This document shows, piece after piece, positions 9,129 through 17,365 of a stretch of 64,000 nucleotides of DNA. This stretch comes from Ectopseudomonas alcaliphila (GTDB lineage: Bacteria; Pseudomonadota; Gammaproteobacteria; Pseudomonadales; Pseudomonadaceae). A program made the translations under genes and the position numbers. Position 1 is the first letter of the stretch. Each line of letters starts with the position of its first letter. Location of the stretch: positions 744,001 through 808,000 of the forward strand of contig NZ_FNAE01000001.1 in NCBI RefSeq assembly GCF_900101755.1, read 5' to 3'. The notes under the pieces were generated by a model. It ran no database searches. It was given only the letters and a program-made list of their open reading frames with translations, and was not told the origin of the DNA.

Positions 9129-10177
9129 ATCATCACACGAGCGTAACCACCCGCCACCCTCTGCAACCCTATTGGGATCTGGCCCTGGCATCGGTACAGG
9201 CCGACGCCCTGCGCGTGGCCCTGGAATTGAAGCTGTTCCGCCTGCTCGCCGAACCCATGCTGGCCGGCACGGTGGCCGAGCGCCTGCGCCTGCACCCGGA
9301 CAACACCGCACATCTGCTGGAAATGCTCTGGAGCATGCGCCTGCTGGAGCGTCAGCAGGGCGATGCACCAACCCTCGGCTGGATCTACCGAGCCAGCTCG
9401 CTGGCACGACGCTATCTGGATTGCGACTCGGACCAGCACTGTGGCGATGCCTGGAACCTGCGCCTGCAGGCCCTGCGCCATTTCGGCAAACAGCTGGGCG
9501 AGCAACTGCGCAGCGGCGAAGCAAGCACCGCGCCGCGACTCGCCGGCACCGCAGCCAACTGGCAGGCAGCCGCACGTCTGCAGATCGCCCAGGAGCAGCG
9601 TGCGGCAACGACCGATGCGGCACTGGCGGTGATCTCGCAACTGCCCGAGTTCCCCCGTGCCGAACGCCTGCTCGATCTGGGTGGCGGCCCCGGGCTGGTG
9701 GCCATCGCCCTGGCCAAGGTCAATCCGACCCTGCACGGCGAGGTGTTCGACCTTGCGCAGACCATCAGCGTGGCCGAAGAGAACATCGTCGCGTCCGGCC
9801 TCGGCGAGCGTCTGCGAGGACGCGCCGGCGACCTGATCCGCGACCCTCTCGGCGAAGGCTACGACCTGATCTGGTGTTCCTCAGTGCTGCATTTCGTGCC
9901 CGACATCAATCAGGCGCTGAGCAAGATCCACGCTGCGCTGCGCCCTGGCGGCGTGCTGGTCTGCGCCCAGGCGGAAATTCCCGACGATCAGGACGCAGCG
10001 CGGCAAATGCTCTCATATTACCTGTCGATGCGCATGCTGGGGCGCCAGCTGACACACGCCGACGGCCTGCGCCAGGCCATGGAACGGGCCGGCTTCACTG
10101 CGCTGGAAACGTTGCGCGAAGTACCCTTCCCGATGACGCCGGTTACCGCCGTGATCGGCCGCAGGAGCTCGCGATGA
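9125..10177 (+). CDS. SAM-dependent methyltransferase with N-terminal dimerisation domain (O-methyltransferase-like)
   Basis: 350 residues, starting in the ATGA overlap with the receptor gene. The N-terminal ~140 residues form a winged-helix dimerisation domain as in plant/polyketide O-methyltransferases. The C-terminal Rossmann domain has the SAM-binding motif LLDLGGGPGLVAIALA and the later motifs YDLIWCSSVLHF and LRPGGVL. It would methylate a small molecule in the cytoplasm. Translational coupling to a receptor and an MFS transporter suggests that it modifies the transported chelator, but no biosynthetic genes are present. Confidence 0.88.
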   Translation: MNHHTSVTTRHPLQPYWDLALASVQADALRVALELKLFRLLAEPMLAGTVAERLRLHPDNTAHLLEMLWSMRLLERQQGDAPTLGWIYRASSLARRYLDCDSDQHCGDAWNLRLQALRHFGKQLGEQLRSGEASTAPRLAGTAANWQAAARLQIAQEQRAATTDAALAVISQLPEFPRAERLLDLGGGPGLVAIALAKVNPTLHGEVFDLAQTISVAEENIVASGLGERLRGRAGDLIRDPLGEGYDLIWCSSVLHFVPDINQALSKIHAALRPGGVLVCAQAEIPDDQDAARQMLSYYLSMRMLGRQLTHADGLRQAMERAGFTALETLREVPFPMTPVTAVIGRRSSR

Positions 10178-11457
10178 ACACCCAAGCCCTGCGTCTGCTC
10201 AGGCGCCAGGCGCTGTTCGGCTGGCTGAATTTCGTTCTGGCGGTGCCGAGTATCTACCTGTTGCTCGGCATGCCGTTGGTGATGCGCCAGCACGGTTGGT
10301 CTGGCACCGAAATCGGCCTATTCCAGCTGGCCGGGTTACCGGCGGTGTTCAAGTTCTTCCTGGCGCTGCCGGTGGAGCGCTGGCGCTTCGCCGGCGCTCA
10401 CTACAGGAGCTGGGCACTGCTGCTGTGCCTGGGGCTGGCGGCGGTTCTGTTGCTGGTGGGTCGTCAGGAATTGCTCGAAAGGCGCGCCCTGTTCTTCGTC
10501 CTGACGCTATTGGCCGGGGTACTGGCGACCTGGGCCGACATTCCGGTCAACGCCCTGGCGATCAAGCTGCTGCCAGAAAGCGAACGCGTGCGCGCCGGGG
10601 CTATCCGCTCGGCGGCACTGTTCATGGCCGCCATCGTCGGCGGCGGCCTGATGCTGCTGGTGCACGAATGCTGGGGCTGGCAAGCACCCTTTGCGCTGAT
10701 GAGCGTCACCTTGCTGCTGGGGGCACTGGCACTGCCGCTCCTTGGCGAAGGGGCGGTACAAGTCCGTCAGAGCGAGGCGAAAAGAGATTGCGGCCCGAGT
10801 TGGCGCGGCTACTTCGAGCAACCCGGCGCAGTGCTGTGGACCTGCCTGCTTCTGTCCTGCTTCCCGTTCATTGGCGCCAGCTGGCTGTACCTCAAGCCCC
10901 TGCTGCTCGACCAGGGCATGCCGGCCACTCAGGTGGCCTGGGTAGCCGGAGTCGGCGGCGGCGTGATCGGCGCCCTGGCCAGCGTAGCGGGTGGGTTTCT
11001 GCTCCGCCGCCTCGGGGTCGCCCGCGCACTGCCACTGTTCACCGGTTTCGCCCTCTTCGCCCTGGCCAGCCTGAGCGGCGTGGTCTGGAGCGAGGCAGGC
11101 ACGCTCGGGCTGGTTATCGGCGCCTCCCTGGTGGCAGCCGCCATGGGTGCGATCTCCGCCATGGTATTCGGCCTGATGATGTTCTTCACCCGCCAACAGC
11201 GCCAGGCCGTCGATTACGGCCTGCAGGCCAGCCTGTTCGTCGTTTCGCGCCTGGCAGTACCGGTGGCCGCCGGCGTGCTCCTCGACCACCTGGGCTACAC
11301 CGGCATGCTGCTCTGCCTGACCTCGGCAATGCTCGGTGTCTGCGCCCTGGCCGTAGTCGCCGGCCCAGCCCTGGCGCGAATAACGGAACGAAACCGGGGT
11401 ACGGCTGTTCACTGCACAGCCAATATGGCACGCGCCCCAAGGAGTAATAGCCGCTAG
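10174..11457 (+). CDS. MFS transporter
   Basis: 427 residues from the ATG at 10174 (ATGA overlap; ribosome site AGGAG at 10163-10167). About 12 hydrophobic segments are visible, with an opening FGWLNFVLAVPSIYLLLGMPLVM helix and a VERWRF loop, resembling the AmpG/PAT subgroup of the major facilitator superfamily used for importing chelates and muropeptides. In the AraC-receptor-methyltransferase-MFS operon it probably moves the metallophore across the inner membrane; the direction is not decidable from sequence. The last ~25 residues are polar. Confidence 0.87.
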   Translation: MNTQALRLLRRQALFGWLNFVLAVPSIYLLLGMPLVMRQHGWSGTEIGLFQLAGLPAVFKFFLALPVERWRFAGAHYRSWALLLCLGLAAVLLLVGRQELLERRALFFVLTLLAGVLATWADIPVNALAIKLLPESERVRAGAIRSAALFMAAIVGGGLMLLVHECWGWQAPFALMSVTLLLGALALPLLGEGAVQVRQSEAKRDCGPSWRGYFEQPGAVLWTCLLLSCFPFIGASWLYLKPLLLDQGMPATQVAWVAGVGGGVIGALASVAGGFLLRRLGVARALPLFTGFALFALASLSGVVWSEAGTLGLVIGASLVAAAMGAISAMVFGLMMFFTRQQRQAVDYGLQASLFVVSRLAVPVAAGVLLDHLGYTGMLLCLTSAMLGVCALAVVAGPALARITERNRGTAVHCTANMARAPRSNSR

Positions 11458-11516
11458 ATCTCGCAGCAAAAGCCCTGCTGAGAAAGCTTGAGACGCATAC
11501 GCACCTTACACAAACG

Positions 11517-11545
11517 AAAAAGGCCACCCCGAGGGGTGGCCTTTG
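11517..11545. terminator. Bidirectional intrinsic terminator between MFS gene and ahpF
   Basis: AAAGGCCACCCC, GAG loop, GGGGTGGCCTTTG, flanked by A and T residues on the two sides. It lies between two convergent genes and can stop both transcripts. Confidence 0.8.
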
Positions 11546-11563
11546 CGTTTCTGCAATAACCGA

Positions 11564-13120
11564 TCAGCTATGGCGGATCAGGTGGTCGAAGGCGGACAGC
11601 GATGCTTTCGAGCCTTCGCCCATGGCGATGACGATCTGCTTGTACGGTACGGTGGTCACGTCACCAGCCGCGAATACGCCAGGGATATTGGTCGCCCCCT
11701 TCGCATCGACGATGATCTCGCCGAAGCGGTTGAGCTCCACGGTGCCCTTGAGCCAGTCGCTGTTGGGCAGCAGGCCGATCTGCACGAAGATGCCTTCCAG
11801 CTCGACGGTGTGCAGCTCCTCGGTGGTGCGATCCTTGTACACCAGGCCGTTGACCTTCTGACCGTCGCCCTTGACCTCGGTGGTCTGCGCGCTCTTGATC
11901 ACGGTCACGTTCGGCAGGCTGCCCAGCTTCTTCTGCAGGACGGCGTCGGCACGCAGGGTGTCGGCGAATTCCAGCAGGGTCACGTGGGCGACGATGCCTG
12001 CCAGGTCGATGGCCGCTTCGACGCCGGAGTTACCGCCGCCAATCACCGCCACGCGCTTGCCCTTGAACAGCGGGCCATCGCAGTGCGGGCAGAAGCACAC
12101 GCCCTTGGCCTTGTATTCCTGCTCGCCAGGCACACCCATCTCGCGCCAGCGCGCACCGGTGGAGAGGATCACGGTCTTGGCCTTGAGCGAAGCGCCGTTC
12201 TCGAACTTCACTTCATGCAGGCCGCCTTCGCTGCTGGCCGGAACCAGAGCCGAGGCGCGTTGCAGGTTCATCACATCGACCTCGTATTCCTTGACGTGTT
12301 CTTCCAGCGCGCGCACCAGTTTCGGGCCTTCGGTTTCCTTGACCGAGATGAAGTTCTCGATGGCCATGGTGTCCAGCACCTGACCACCGAAACGCTCGGC
12401 GGCGATGGCGGTGCGAATGCCTTTACGCGCGGCGTAGATGGCAGCAGAGGCACCGGCCGGGCCACCGCCGACCACCAGCACGTCGAAGGCTTGCTTGGCG
12501 CTCATCTTCTCGGCATCGCGGTTGGCGGCACCGGTGTCGATCTTGGCGAGAATTTCCTTCACTTCCATGCGACCGGAAGCGAACACCTCACCGTTCAGGT
12601 AGATGCTCGGCACGGCCATGATCTGGCGACGCTCGACTTCTTCCTGGAACAGCGCACCGTCGATGGAGACGTTGCGAATATTGGGGTTGAGCACGGCCAT
12701 CAGGTTCAGCGCCTGGACCACGTCCGGGCAGTTCTGGCAGGAGAGCGAGAAGTAGGTCTCGAACTCAAACTTGCCTTCGATGCTCTTGATCTGCGCGATG
12801 GTGTCAGCATCCAGCTTCGACGGATGACCGCCCACCTGCAGCAGCGCCAGCACCAGCGAGGTGAACTCGTGGCCCATGGGGATACCGGCGAAGGCAACAC
12901 CGGTGTCTTCGCCCGGACGATTCAGGGCGAAGGACGGACGACGGGCATCGCTGCCGTCGGTCTTGAGCGTGATCTTGTCGGTCAGGCCGACGATGTCTTG
13001 GAGCAGGCCGAGCAGCTCCTGGGATTTCGCGCTGTCATCGAGGGACGCGACGATCTCGAACGGCAGGGTGACCTTTTCCAGGTAGGCCTTCAACTGGGCT
13101 TTAAGATTGGCGTCCAACAT
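11564..13120 (-). CDS. ahpF: Alkyl hydroperoxide reductase subunit F (NADH:peroxiredoxin oxidoreductase)
   Basis: 518 residues, full length for AhpF. The N-terminal tandem thioredoxin-like region carries the redox pair in SCQNCPDV. It is followed by the FAD site [16 protein letters not shown], the second redox pair CPHCDG and the NAD(H) site [17 protein letters not shown]. AhpF passes electrons from NADH to AhpC to reduce organic peroxides and hydrogen peroxide in the cytoplasm. It lies downstream of ahpC on the same strand but is separated by 255 bases that contain a terminator-like hairpin. Confidence 0.97.
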   Translation of the reverse strand: MLDANLKAQLKAYLEKVTLPFEIVASLDDSAKSQELLGLLQDIVGLTDKITLKTDGSDARRPSFALNRPGEDTGVAFAGIPMGHEFTSLVLALLQVGGHPSKLDADTIAQIKSIEGKFEFETYFSLSCQNCPDVVQALNLMAVLNPNIRNVSIDGALFQEEVERRQIMAVPSIYLNGEVFASGRMEVKEILAKIDTGAANRDAEKMSAKQAFDVLVVGGGPAGASAAIYAARKGIRTAIAAERFGGQVLDTMAIENFISVKETEGPKLVRALEEHVKEYEVDVMNLQRASALVPASSEGGLHEVKFENGASLKAKTVILSTGARWREMGVPGEQEYKAKGVCFCPHCDGPLFKGKRVAVIGGGNSGVEAAIDLAGIVAHVTLLEFADTLRADAVLQKKLGSLPNVTVIKSAQTTEVKGDGQKVNGLVYKDRTTEELHTVELEGIFVQIGLLPNSDWLKGTVELNRFGEIIVDAKGATNIPGVFAAGDVTTVPYKQIVIAMGEGSKASLSAFDHLIRHS

Positions 13121-13158
13121 GGCGGAAATTCCTCAAAGACGAAAATTCGGACAATAAA

Positions 13159-13185
13159 ATGCCCGGGCGGATCGCGCCCGGGCAT
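13159..13185 (-). terminator. Attenuator-like hairpin between ahpC and ahpF
   Basis: ATGCCCGGGCG pairs with CGCCCGGGCAT around a five-base loop. Read on the minus strand, the stem is followed by TTTTATTG, so it looks like an intrinsic terminator in the ahpC to ahpF direction. It could lower ahpF expression relative to ahpC. Confidence 0.65.
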
Positions 13186-13236
13186 CGGGCACCACAAGGG
13201 CCGGTTGATGGCCCAAACAGCGCAGGTAGCAATGGC

Positions 13237-13376
13237 AAAACGGATTTCAGAGCGTCGCGAGCGACGGCTAGGCAAGGCGTAGTCTGACGAGGGCGCGGAT
13301 TGTACTGAAGTACATGACAAGCCCGAGTCGGATTACAACGCTGCCTAGCCGAGCGCAGCAGCTCTGAAACCGTTTT
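13237..13376. repeat. Long imperfect inverted-repeat element, copy A
   Basis: The ends AAAACGGATTTCAGAGC and GCTCTGAAACCGTTTT are inverted copies. Inside is a small palindrome (TGTACTGAAGTACA) followed by ATGACAAG, and GGCTAGGCAAGGC is mirrored by GCTGCCTAGCC. Copies B (36956-37103) and C (41655-41771) share the layout and parts of the sequence. It abuts the ahpC stop codon. Confidence 0.7.
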
Positions 13377-13939
13377 TAGATCTTGCCAACCAGGTCCAGC
13401 GACGGAGCCAGAGTGGCTTCGCCTTCTTTCCACTTGGCCGGGCAAACCTGACCCGGGTTAGCGGCGGTGTACTGAGCGGCTTTCAGCTTGCGCAGGGTCT
13501 CGGAGACGTCGCGAGCGATTTCGTTGGAGTGGATTTCCAGGGTCTTGATCTGACCTTCCGGGTTGATGATGAAGGTGCCGCGCAGAGCCAGACCTTCTTC
13601 CGGAATGTGCACGCCGAAAGCGTTGGTCAACTGGTGAGTCGGGTCACCGATCAGCGGGAACTGAGCCTTGCCAACGGCCGGCGAAGTTTCGTGCCATACC
13701 TTGTGCGAGAAGTGGGTGTCGGTGGTCACGATGTAGACCTCGGCACCAGCCTTCTGGAACTCGGCGTAGTTGTTGGCAGCGTCCTCGATCTCGGTCGGGC
13801 AGTTGAAGGTGAAAGCGGCCGGCATGAAGATCAGCACGGACCACTTGCCTTGCAGGGACTGCTCGGTGACTTCAATGAACTCGCCAGCGTGGAAAGCGTT
13901 GACCTTGAACGGCTGGACTTGAGTATTGATGAGGGACAT
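13376..13939 (-). CDS. ahpC: Alkyl hydroperoxide reductase subunit C (2-Cys peroxiredoxin)
   Basis: 187 residues, the usual AhpC length. The peroxidatic cysteine is in FTFNCPTEIED and the resolving cysteine in GQVCPAKWK, the standard AhpC pair. It reduces peroxides in the cytoplasm and is recycled by AhpF, encoded next on the same strand. The ATG at 13937-13939 is preceded (minus strand) by AAGGAGTCAGAG. The upstream region to about 14060 is AT-rich and contains a perfect 8-base inverted repeat at 14035-14057; an OxyR site is expected but could not be placed. Confidence 0.97.
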   Translation of the reverse strand: MSLINTQVQPFKVNAFHAGEFIEVTEQSLQGKWSVLIFMPAAFTFNCPTEIEDAANNYAEFQKAGAEVYIVTTDTHFSHKVWHETSPAVGKAQFPLIGDPTHQLTNAFGVHIPEEGLALRGTFIINPEGQIKTLEIHSNEIARDVSETLRKLKAAQYTAANPGQVCPAKWKEGEATLAPSLDLVGKI

Positions 13940-14094
13940 CTCTGACTCCTTATGAGGTTTCTGTGAGGGTTAAGAATCTACGGTCGCTATATTAGCTACC
14001 TAACGGAAAAAAGCTTATTGATTACGACCATGATATCGATTGAATGCTCCAATCGATGTGTCAGCCCGCACCAGACGCGGGCTGTAGCCCTGGG

Positions 14095-15057
14095 TCAGAC
14101 CAGGCTGGGATCAATCAGCAGCGCAAGTTTACCCGCGACTTGATTACCAGCGAGTGTCTCGAACGCCGCTTCACTGTCTTCGATGGCAAAACTGCGCTCG
14201 AGTTGCGGCTTCAATCGCCCTTCGCCGAACAACGGCCACACCTGCTGCTGCAGATCGCGCAAAAGATCCGCCTTGAATTGATCGTCACGATTGCGCAGGG
14301 TCGAACCGATCAGCTGAATACGCTTGCCCAGCACCTGAGCAAGGTCCAGCGTGGCCTCGCGCCCGCCCATCAAGCCAATATTGATCCAGCGCCCATCACG
14401 GGCCAGCAACTCCAGATTGAGTGCCGCGTACTGCCCACCAACCGGATCGAGGATCACATCGAACGGCCCGAAATCACGCAGTGCTTGCAGGTCTTCACCG
14501 CGCAGAGCCCCACCCTGGGCACCCAGCGCTTCGCAGTAGGCCAGTCGCTCGGGCGAGCCGACGCTGACCCAGCTCGGGCTGCCGAATGCCTTGCACAGCT
14601 GGATGGCGGCCGAGCCGACCCCACTGGCGCCGGCATGCAGAAGGACCTTTTCACCGGGGCGCAGGCCGCCGAGCTGGAACAGATTGAGCCAGGCGGTGGC
14701 GTATACCTCCGGCACCACAGCCGCCTCGACCAGACTCAAGCCCGCTGGCACCGGCATGGCGTGGCGAGCATCGAGCACCACCTCTTCGGCCATGCCGCCA
14801 CCCGCGAGCAGACAGCAGACCCGATCGCCCACCTGCCAGGCGCTGCCGGCGCCGACTTCGACAATCACACCGGAACACTCCAGGCCCAGCGCCTGGCTCG
14901 CCCCAGGAGGCGGCGGATAGAGCCCGGCGCGCTGCAACAGGTCAGCCCGGTTGAGCCCAGCGGCAGCCACTTTCACCCGAATCTGCCCCGCGTCGCAGGT
15001 CTGCGCCGGTTGTTCCAGCCATTCCGCGCGCCCTTCGACGCCTTGCAATGCCTTCAT
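14095..15057 (-). CDS. NAD(P)H quinone oxidoreductase, zinc-independent MDR family (PIG3/Qor-like)
   Basis: 320 residues from the ATG at 15055-15057, which has GGAGG upstream; the open frame extends six codons further but lacks a site. Features are the N-terminal GroES-like domain with AAGLNRADLLQRAGLYPPPPG and the Rossmann domain with HAGASGVGSAAIQLCKAFG. Zinc-ligand cysteines of alcohol dehydrogenases are absent. These cytosolic enzymes reduce quinones or enones with NADPH. It is divergent from prc. A hairpin at 14063-14083 lies just past the stop, without a T-run. Confidence 0.9.
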   Translation of the reverse strand: MKALQGVEGRAEWLEQPAQTCDAGQIRVKVAAAGLNRADLLQRAGLYPPPPGASQALGLECSGVIVEVGAGSAWQVGDRVCCLLAGGGMAEEVVLDARHAMPVPAGLSLVEAAVVPEVYATAWLNLFQLGGLRPGEKVLLHAGASGVGSAAIQLCKAFGSPSWVSVGSPERLAYCEALGAQGGALRGEDLQALRDFGPFDVILDPVGGQYAALNLELLARDGRWINIGLMGGREATLDLAQVLGKRIQLIGSTLRNRDDQFKADLLRDLQQQVWPLFGEGRLKPQLERSFAIEDSEAAFETLAGNQVAGKLALLIDPSLV

Positions 15058-15185
15058 GCTGCCTCCATAGTGCAAGTGAACCGAGCCCAGCGCTGACCGC
15101 CGGGCTTTCGCCTAGCGCCAACGGAACCTGGCGCCCTCAAATACGGCCTAATATGCGTTATCAACTGCCACTACGTCGAATCAGC

Positions 15186-17267
15186 ATGAAGCGATCTCTT
15201 GCAAGCACCGCCCTCGCCCTCGTACTCGGCTTCAGTGCCCTGCCGCTGGCGGCCAAGACCACCACAGCGACCAGTTGGGACTATCTGCAGCCGGATCGCG
15301 AGCAGGTGATTGCCAGCCTCAACGTAGTGGAACTGCTGCGTCGCCACCACTACAACAAGCCGCCGCTGAACGACGAACGCTCGACTCAGATCTACGACAA
15401 CTACCTGAAGTCGCTCGATCCGTCTCGTAGCTACTTCACTGCGGCCGACATCGCCGAATTCAACCAGTGGCGTACCAAATTCGACGATTTGCTGAAAAGC
15501 GGCGACCTCGAGCCGGGGTTCACCATCTATCGCCGCCACCTGACCCGTATGGAAGAGCGCCTGAACTACGCGCTGGCGGAGCTGGGCAAAGGCGTCGACA
15601 AGATCGACTTCAGCATCGACGAGAAACTGCAGGTCGATCGCGAGAAAGCCCCCTGGGCCAAGGACCGAGCCGAGCTCGACGAGCTGTGGCGCAAGCGCGT
15701 CAAGGATGAAGTGCTGCGCCTGAAGATCGCCGGCAAGGAAACCAAGGACATTCAGGAACTGCTGACCAAGCGCTACAAGAACCAGCTGGCGCGCCTCAAG
15801 CAGACCCGTGGCGAGGACGTGTTCCAGGCCTACATCAACGCCTTCGCCACCACTTACGACCCGCACACCACCTATCTGTCGCCGGATAATGCGGAAAACT
15901 TCGACATCAACATGAGCCTGTCGCTGGAGGGCATCGGTGCCGTCCTGCAAAGCGACAACGAGCACGTGAAGGTGGTCCGTCTGGTGCCTGCCGGCCCGGC
16001 CGAGAAGAGCAAGCAGATCGCACCGGCCGACAGGATCGTCGGCGTGGCCCAGGGCAGCGATGAAATGGTCGACGTGATCGGCTGGCGACTGGACGAAGTG
16101 GTCAAGCTGATTCGCGGCCCGAAAGGCTCCACCGTGCGCCTGGAAGTGATCCCGGCCAGCAATCCGCCCAGCGACCAGACCAGCAAAGTGGTCACCATCA
16201 CCCGTGAAGCGGTCAAGCTGGAAGAGCAAGCTGCCAAGAAGAAGGTTCTGGAGCTCAAACACGAGGGGCGTGACTACAAGCTCGGCGTGATCGAACTGCC
16301 GGCCTTCTACCTCGACTTCAAGGCTTTCCGCGCTGGCGACCCGAACTACAAGAGCACCACCCGTGACGTCAAACGCCTGCTCGACGAGCTGCAGGCCGAG
16401 AAGGTCGACGGCGTGGTCATCGACCTGCGCAACAACGGCGGTGGCTCGCTGCAGGAAGCCACCGAACTGACCAGCCTGTTCATCGAACAGGGCCCTACCG
16501 TGCTGGTACGCAACGCCGATGGTCGCGTCGACGTGCTCGCCGACGAGAACAAGGGTGTCTACTACAGCGGCCCGCTGGCCGTGTTGGTCAACCGCCTGTC
16601 CGCCTCGGCCTCGGAAATTTTCGCCGGTGCCATGCAGGATTATCACCGCGCGCTGATTCTCGGCGGCCAGACCTTCGGCAAGGGCACGGTGCAAACCATC
16701 CAGCCGCTCAACCATGGCGAACTGAAACTGACCCTGGCCAAGTTCTATCGCGTTTCCGGCCAGAGCACCCAGCATCAGGGCGTGATTCCTGACATCACCT
16801 ATCCGGACGTGATGGACACCAAGGACATCGGCGAAAGCGCGCTGCCTGCGGCCCTGCCCTGGGACAGCATCCGTCCGGCGATCACCCCCGAACTGGACCC
16901 GATCAAGCCTTTCCTGACCGAGCTCAAGACACGTCATGACCTGCGTACAGCCAAGGACCCGGACTTCGTCTTCACTCGCGACCGTCTGACCCTGGCCAAG
17001 AAGCTGATGGCGGAAACCACCGTCAGCCTCAACGAGCAGACTCGTCGTGCGCGCCAGGCCGAAGTCGAAGCCAAGCAACTGGCACTGGAGAACAGCCGCC
17101 GCCAGGCCAAGGGCGAAGAGCTGCTCAAGGAGTTGACCAAGGAAGACGAGGACGCGCTGCCAGTCGCCGATGAAAAGAGCACACCGGAAGACGACGCCTA
17201 TCTGGCAGAAAGCGGACGCATCCTGCTCGATTACCTGGGTCTGAACCCCTCGCTGGCGCTGCATTGA
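15186..17267 (+). CDS. prc: Carboxy-terminal (tail-specific) periplasmic protease Prc/CtpA
   Basis: 693 residues from the ATG at 15186; the upstream frame gives no better start. A signal peptide (MKRSLASTALALVLGFSALP) is followed by the Prc helical domain, a PDZ domain (about residues 235-330, SLEGIGAVLQ onwards) and the S41 protease domain. The catalytic Ser is in RLSASASEIFAGA and the Lys in GQTFGKGTVQ. Prc degrades periplasmic proteins; the P. aeruginosa member AlgO affects alginate control through MucA cleavage. It is followed by its own terminator and a c-di-GMP gene. Confidence 0.94.
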   Translation: MKRSLASTALALVLGFSALPLAAKTTTATSWDYLQPDREQVIASLNVVELLRRHHYNKPPLNDERSTQIYDNYLKSLDPSRSYFTAADIAEFNQWRTKFDDLLKSGDLEPGFTIYRRHLTRMEERLNYALAELGKGVDKIDFSIDEKLQVDREKAPWAKDRAELDELWRKRVKDEVLRLKIAGKETKDIQELLTKRYKNQLARLKQTRGEDVFQAYINAFATTYDPHTTYLSPDNAENFDINMSLSLEGIGAVLQSDNEHVKVVRLVPAGPAEKSKQIAPADRIVGVAQGSDEMVDVIGWRLDEVVKLIRGPKGSTVRLEVIPASNPPSDQTSKVVTITREAVKLEEQAAKKKVLELKHEGRDYKLGVIELPAFYLDFKAFRAGDPNYKSTTRDVKRLLDELQAEKVDGVVIDLRNNGGGSLQEATELTSLFIEQGPTVLVRNADGRVDVLADENKGVYYSGPLAVLVNRLSASASEIFAGAMQDYHRALILGGQTFGKGTVQTIQPLNHGELKLTLAKFYRVSGQSTQHQGVIPDITYPDVMDTKDIGESALPAALPWDSIRPAITPELDPIKPFLTELKTRHDLRTAKDPDFVFTRDRLTLAKKLMAETTVSLNEQTRRARQAEVEAKQLALENSRRQAKGEELLKELTKEDEDALPVADEKSTPEDDAYLAESGRILLDYLGLNPSLALH

Positions 17268-17315
17268 GACGACTCATCGAGCGTCATCAAATCGTCATCG
17301 AACTGTCGTGAAATG

Positions 17316-17344
17316 AAGGGCCGGTTAAACACCGGCCCTTTCGT
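17316..17344 (+). terminator. Intrinsic terminator after prc
   Basis: AAGGGCCGG and CCGGCCCTT form a perfect stem around TTAAACA, followed by TTCGTTT. It separates prc from the EAL/GGDEF gene. Confidence 0.85.
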
Positions 17345-17365
17345 TTCCGGCAGATCGAGAACACC

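Noticed and set aside
11543..13282. A 579-codon plus-strand frame opposite ahpF
   Set aside because: The minus-strand AhpF sequence is full of conserved redox motifs, so this is its antisense reflection.
15171..17264. A 697-codon minus-strand open frame across prc
   Set aside because: It mirrors the true gene in a GC-rich frame; the product is low-complexity (Gln/Val/Asp/Leu-rich), without domain or ribosome site.
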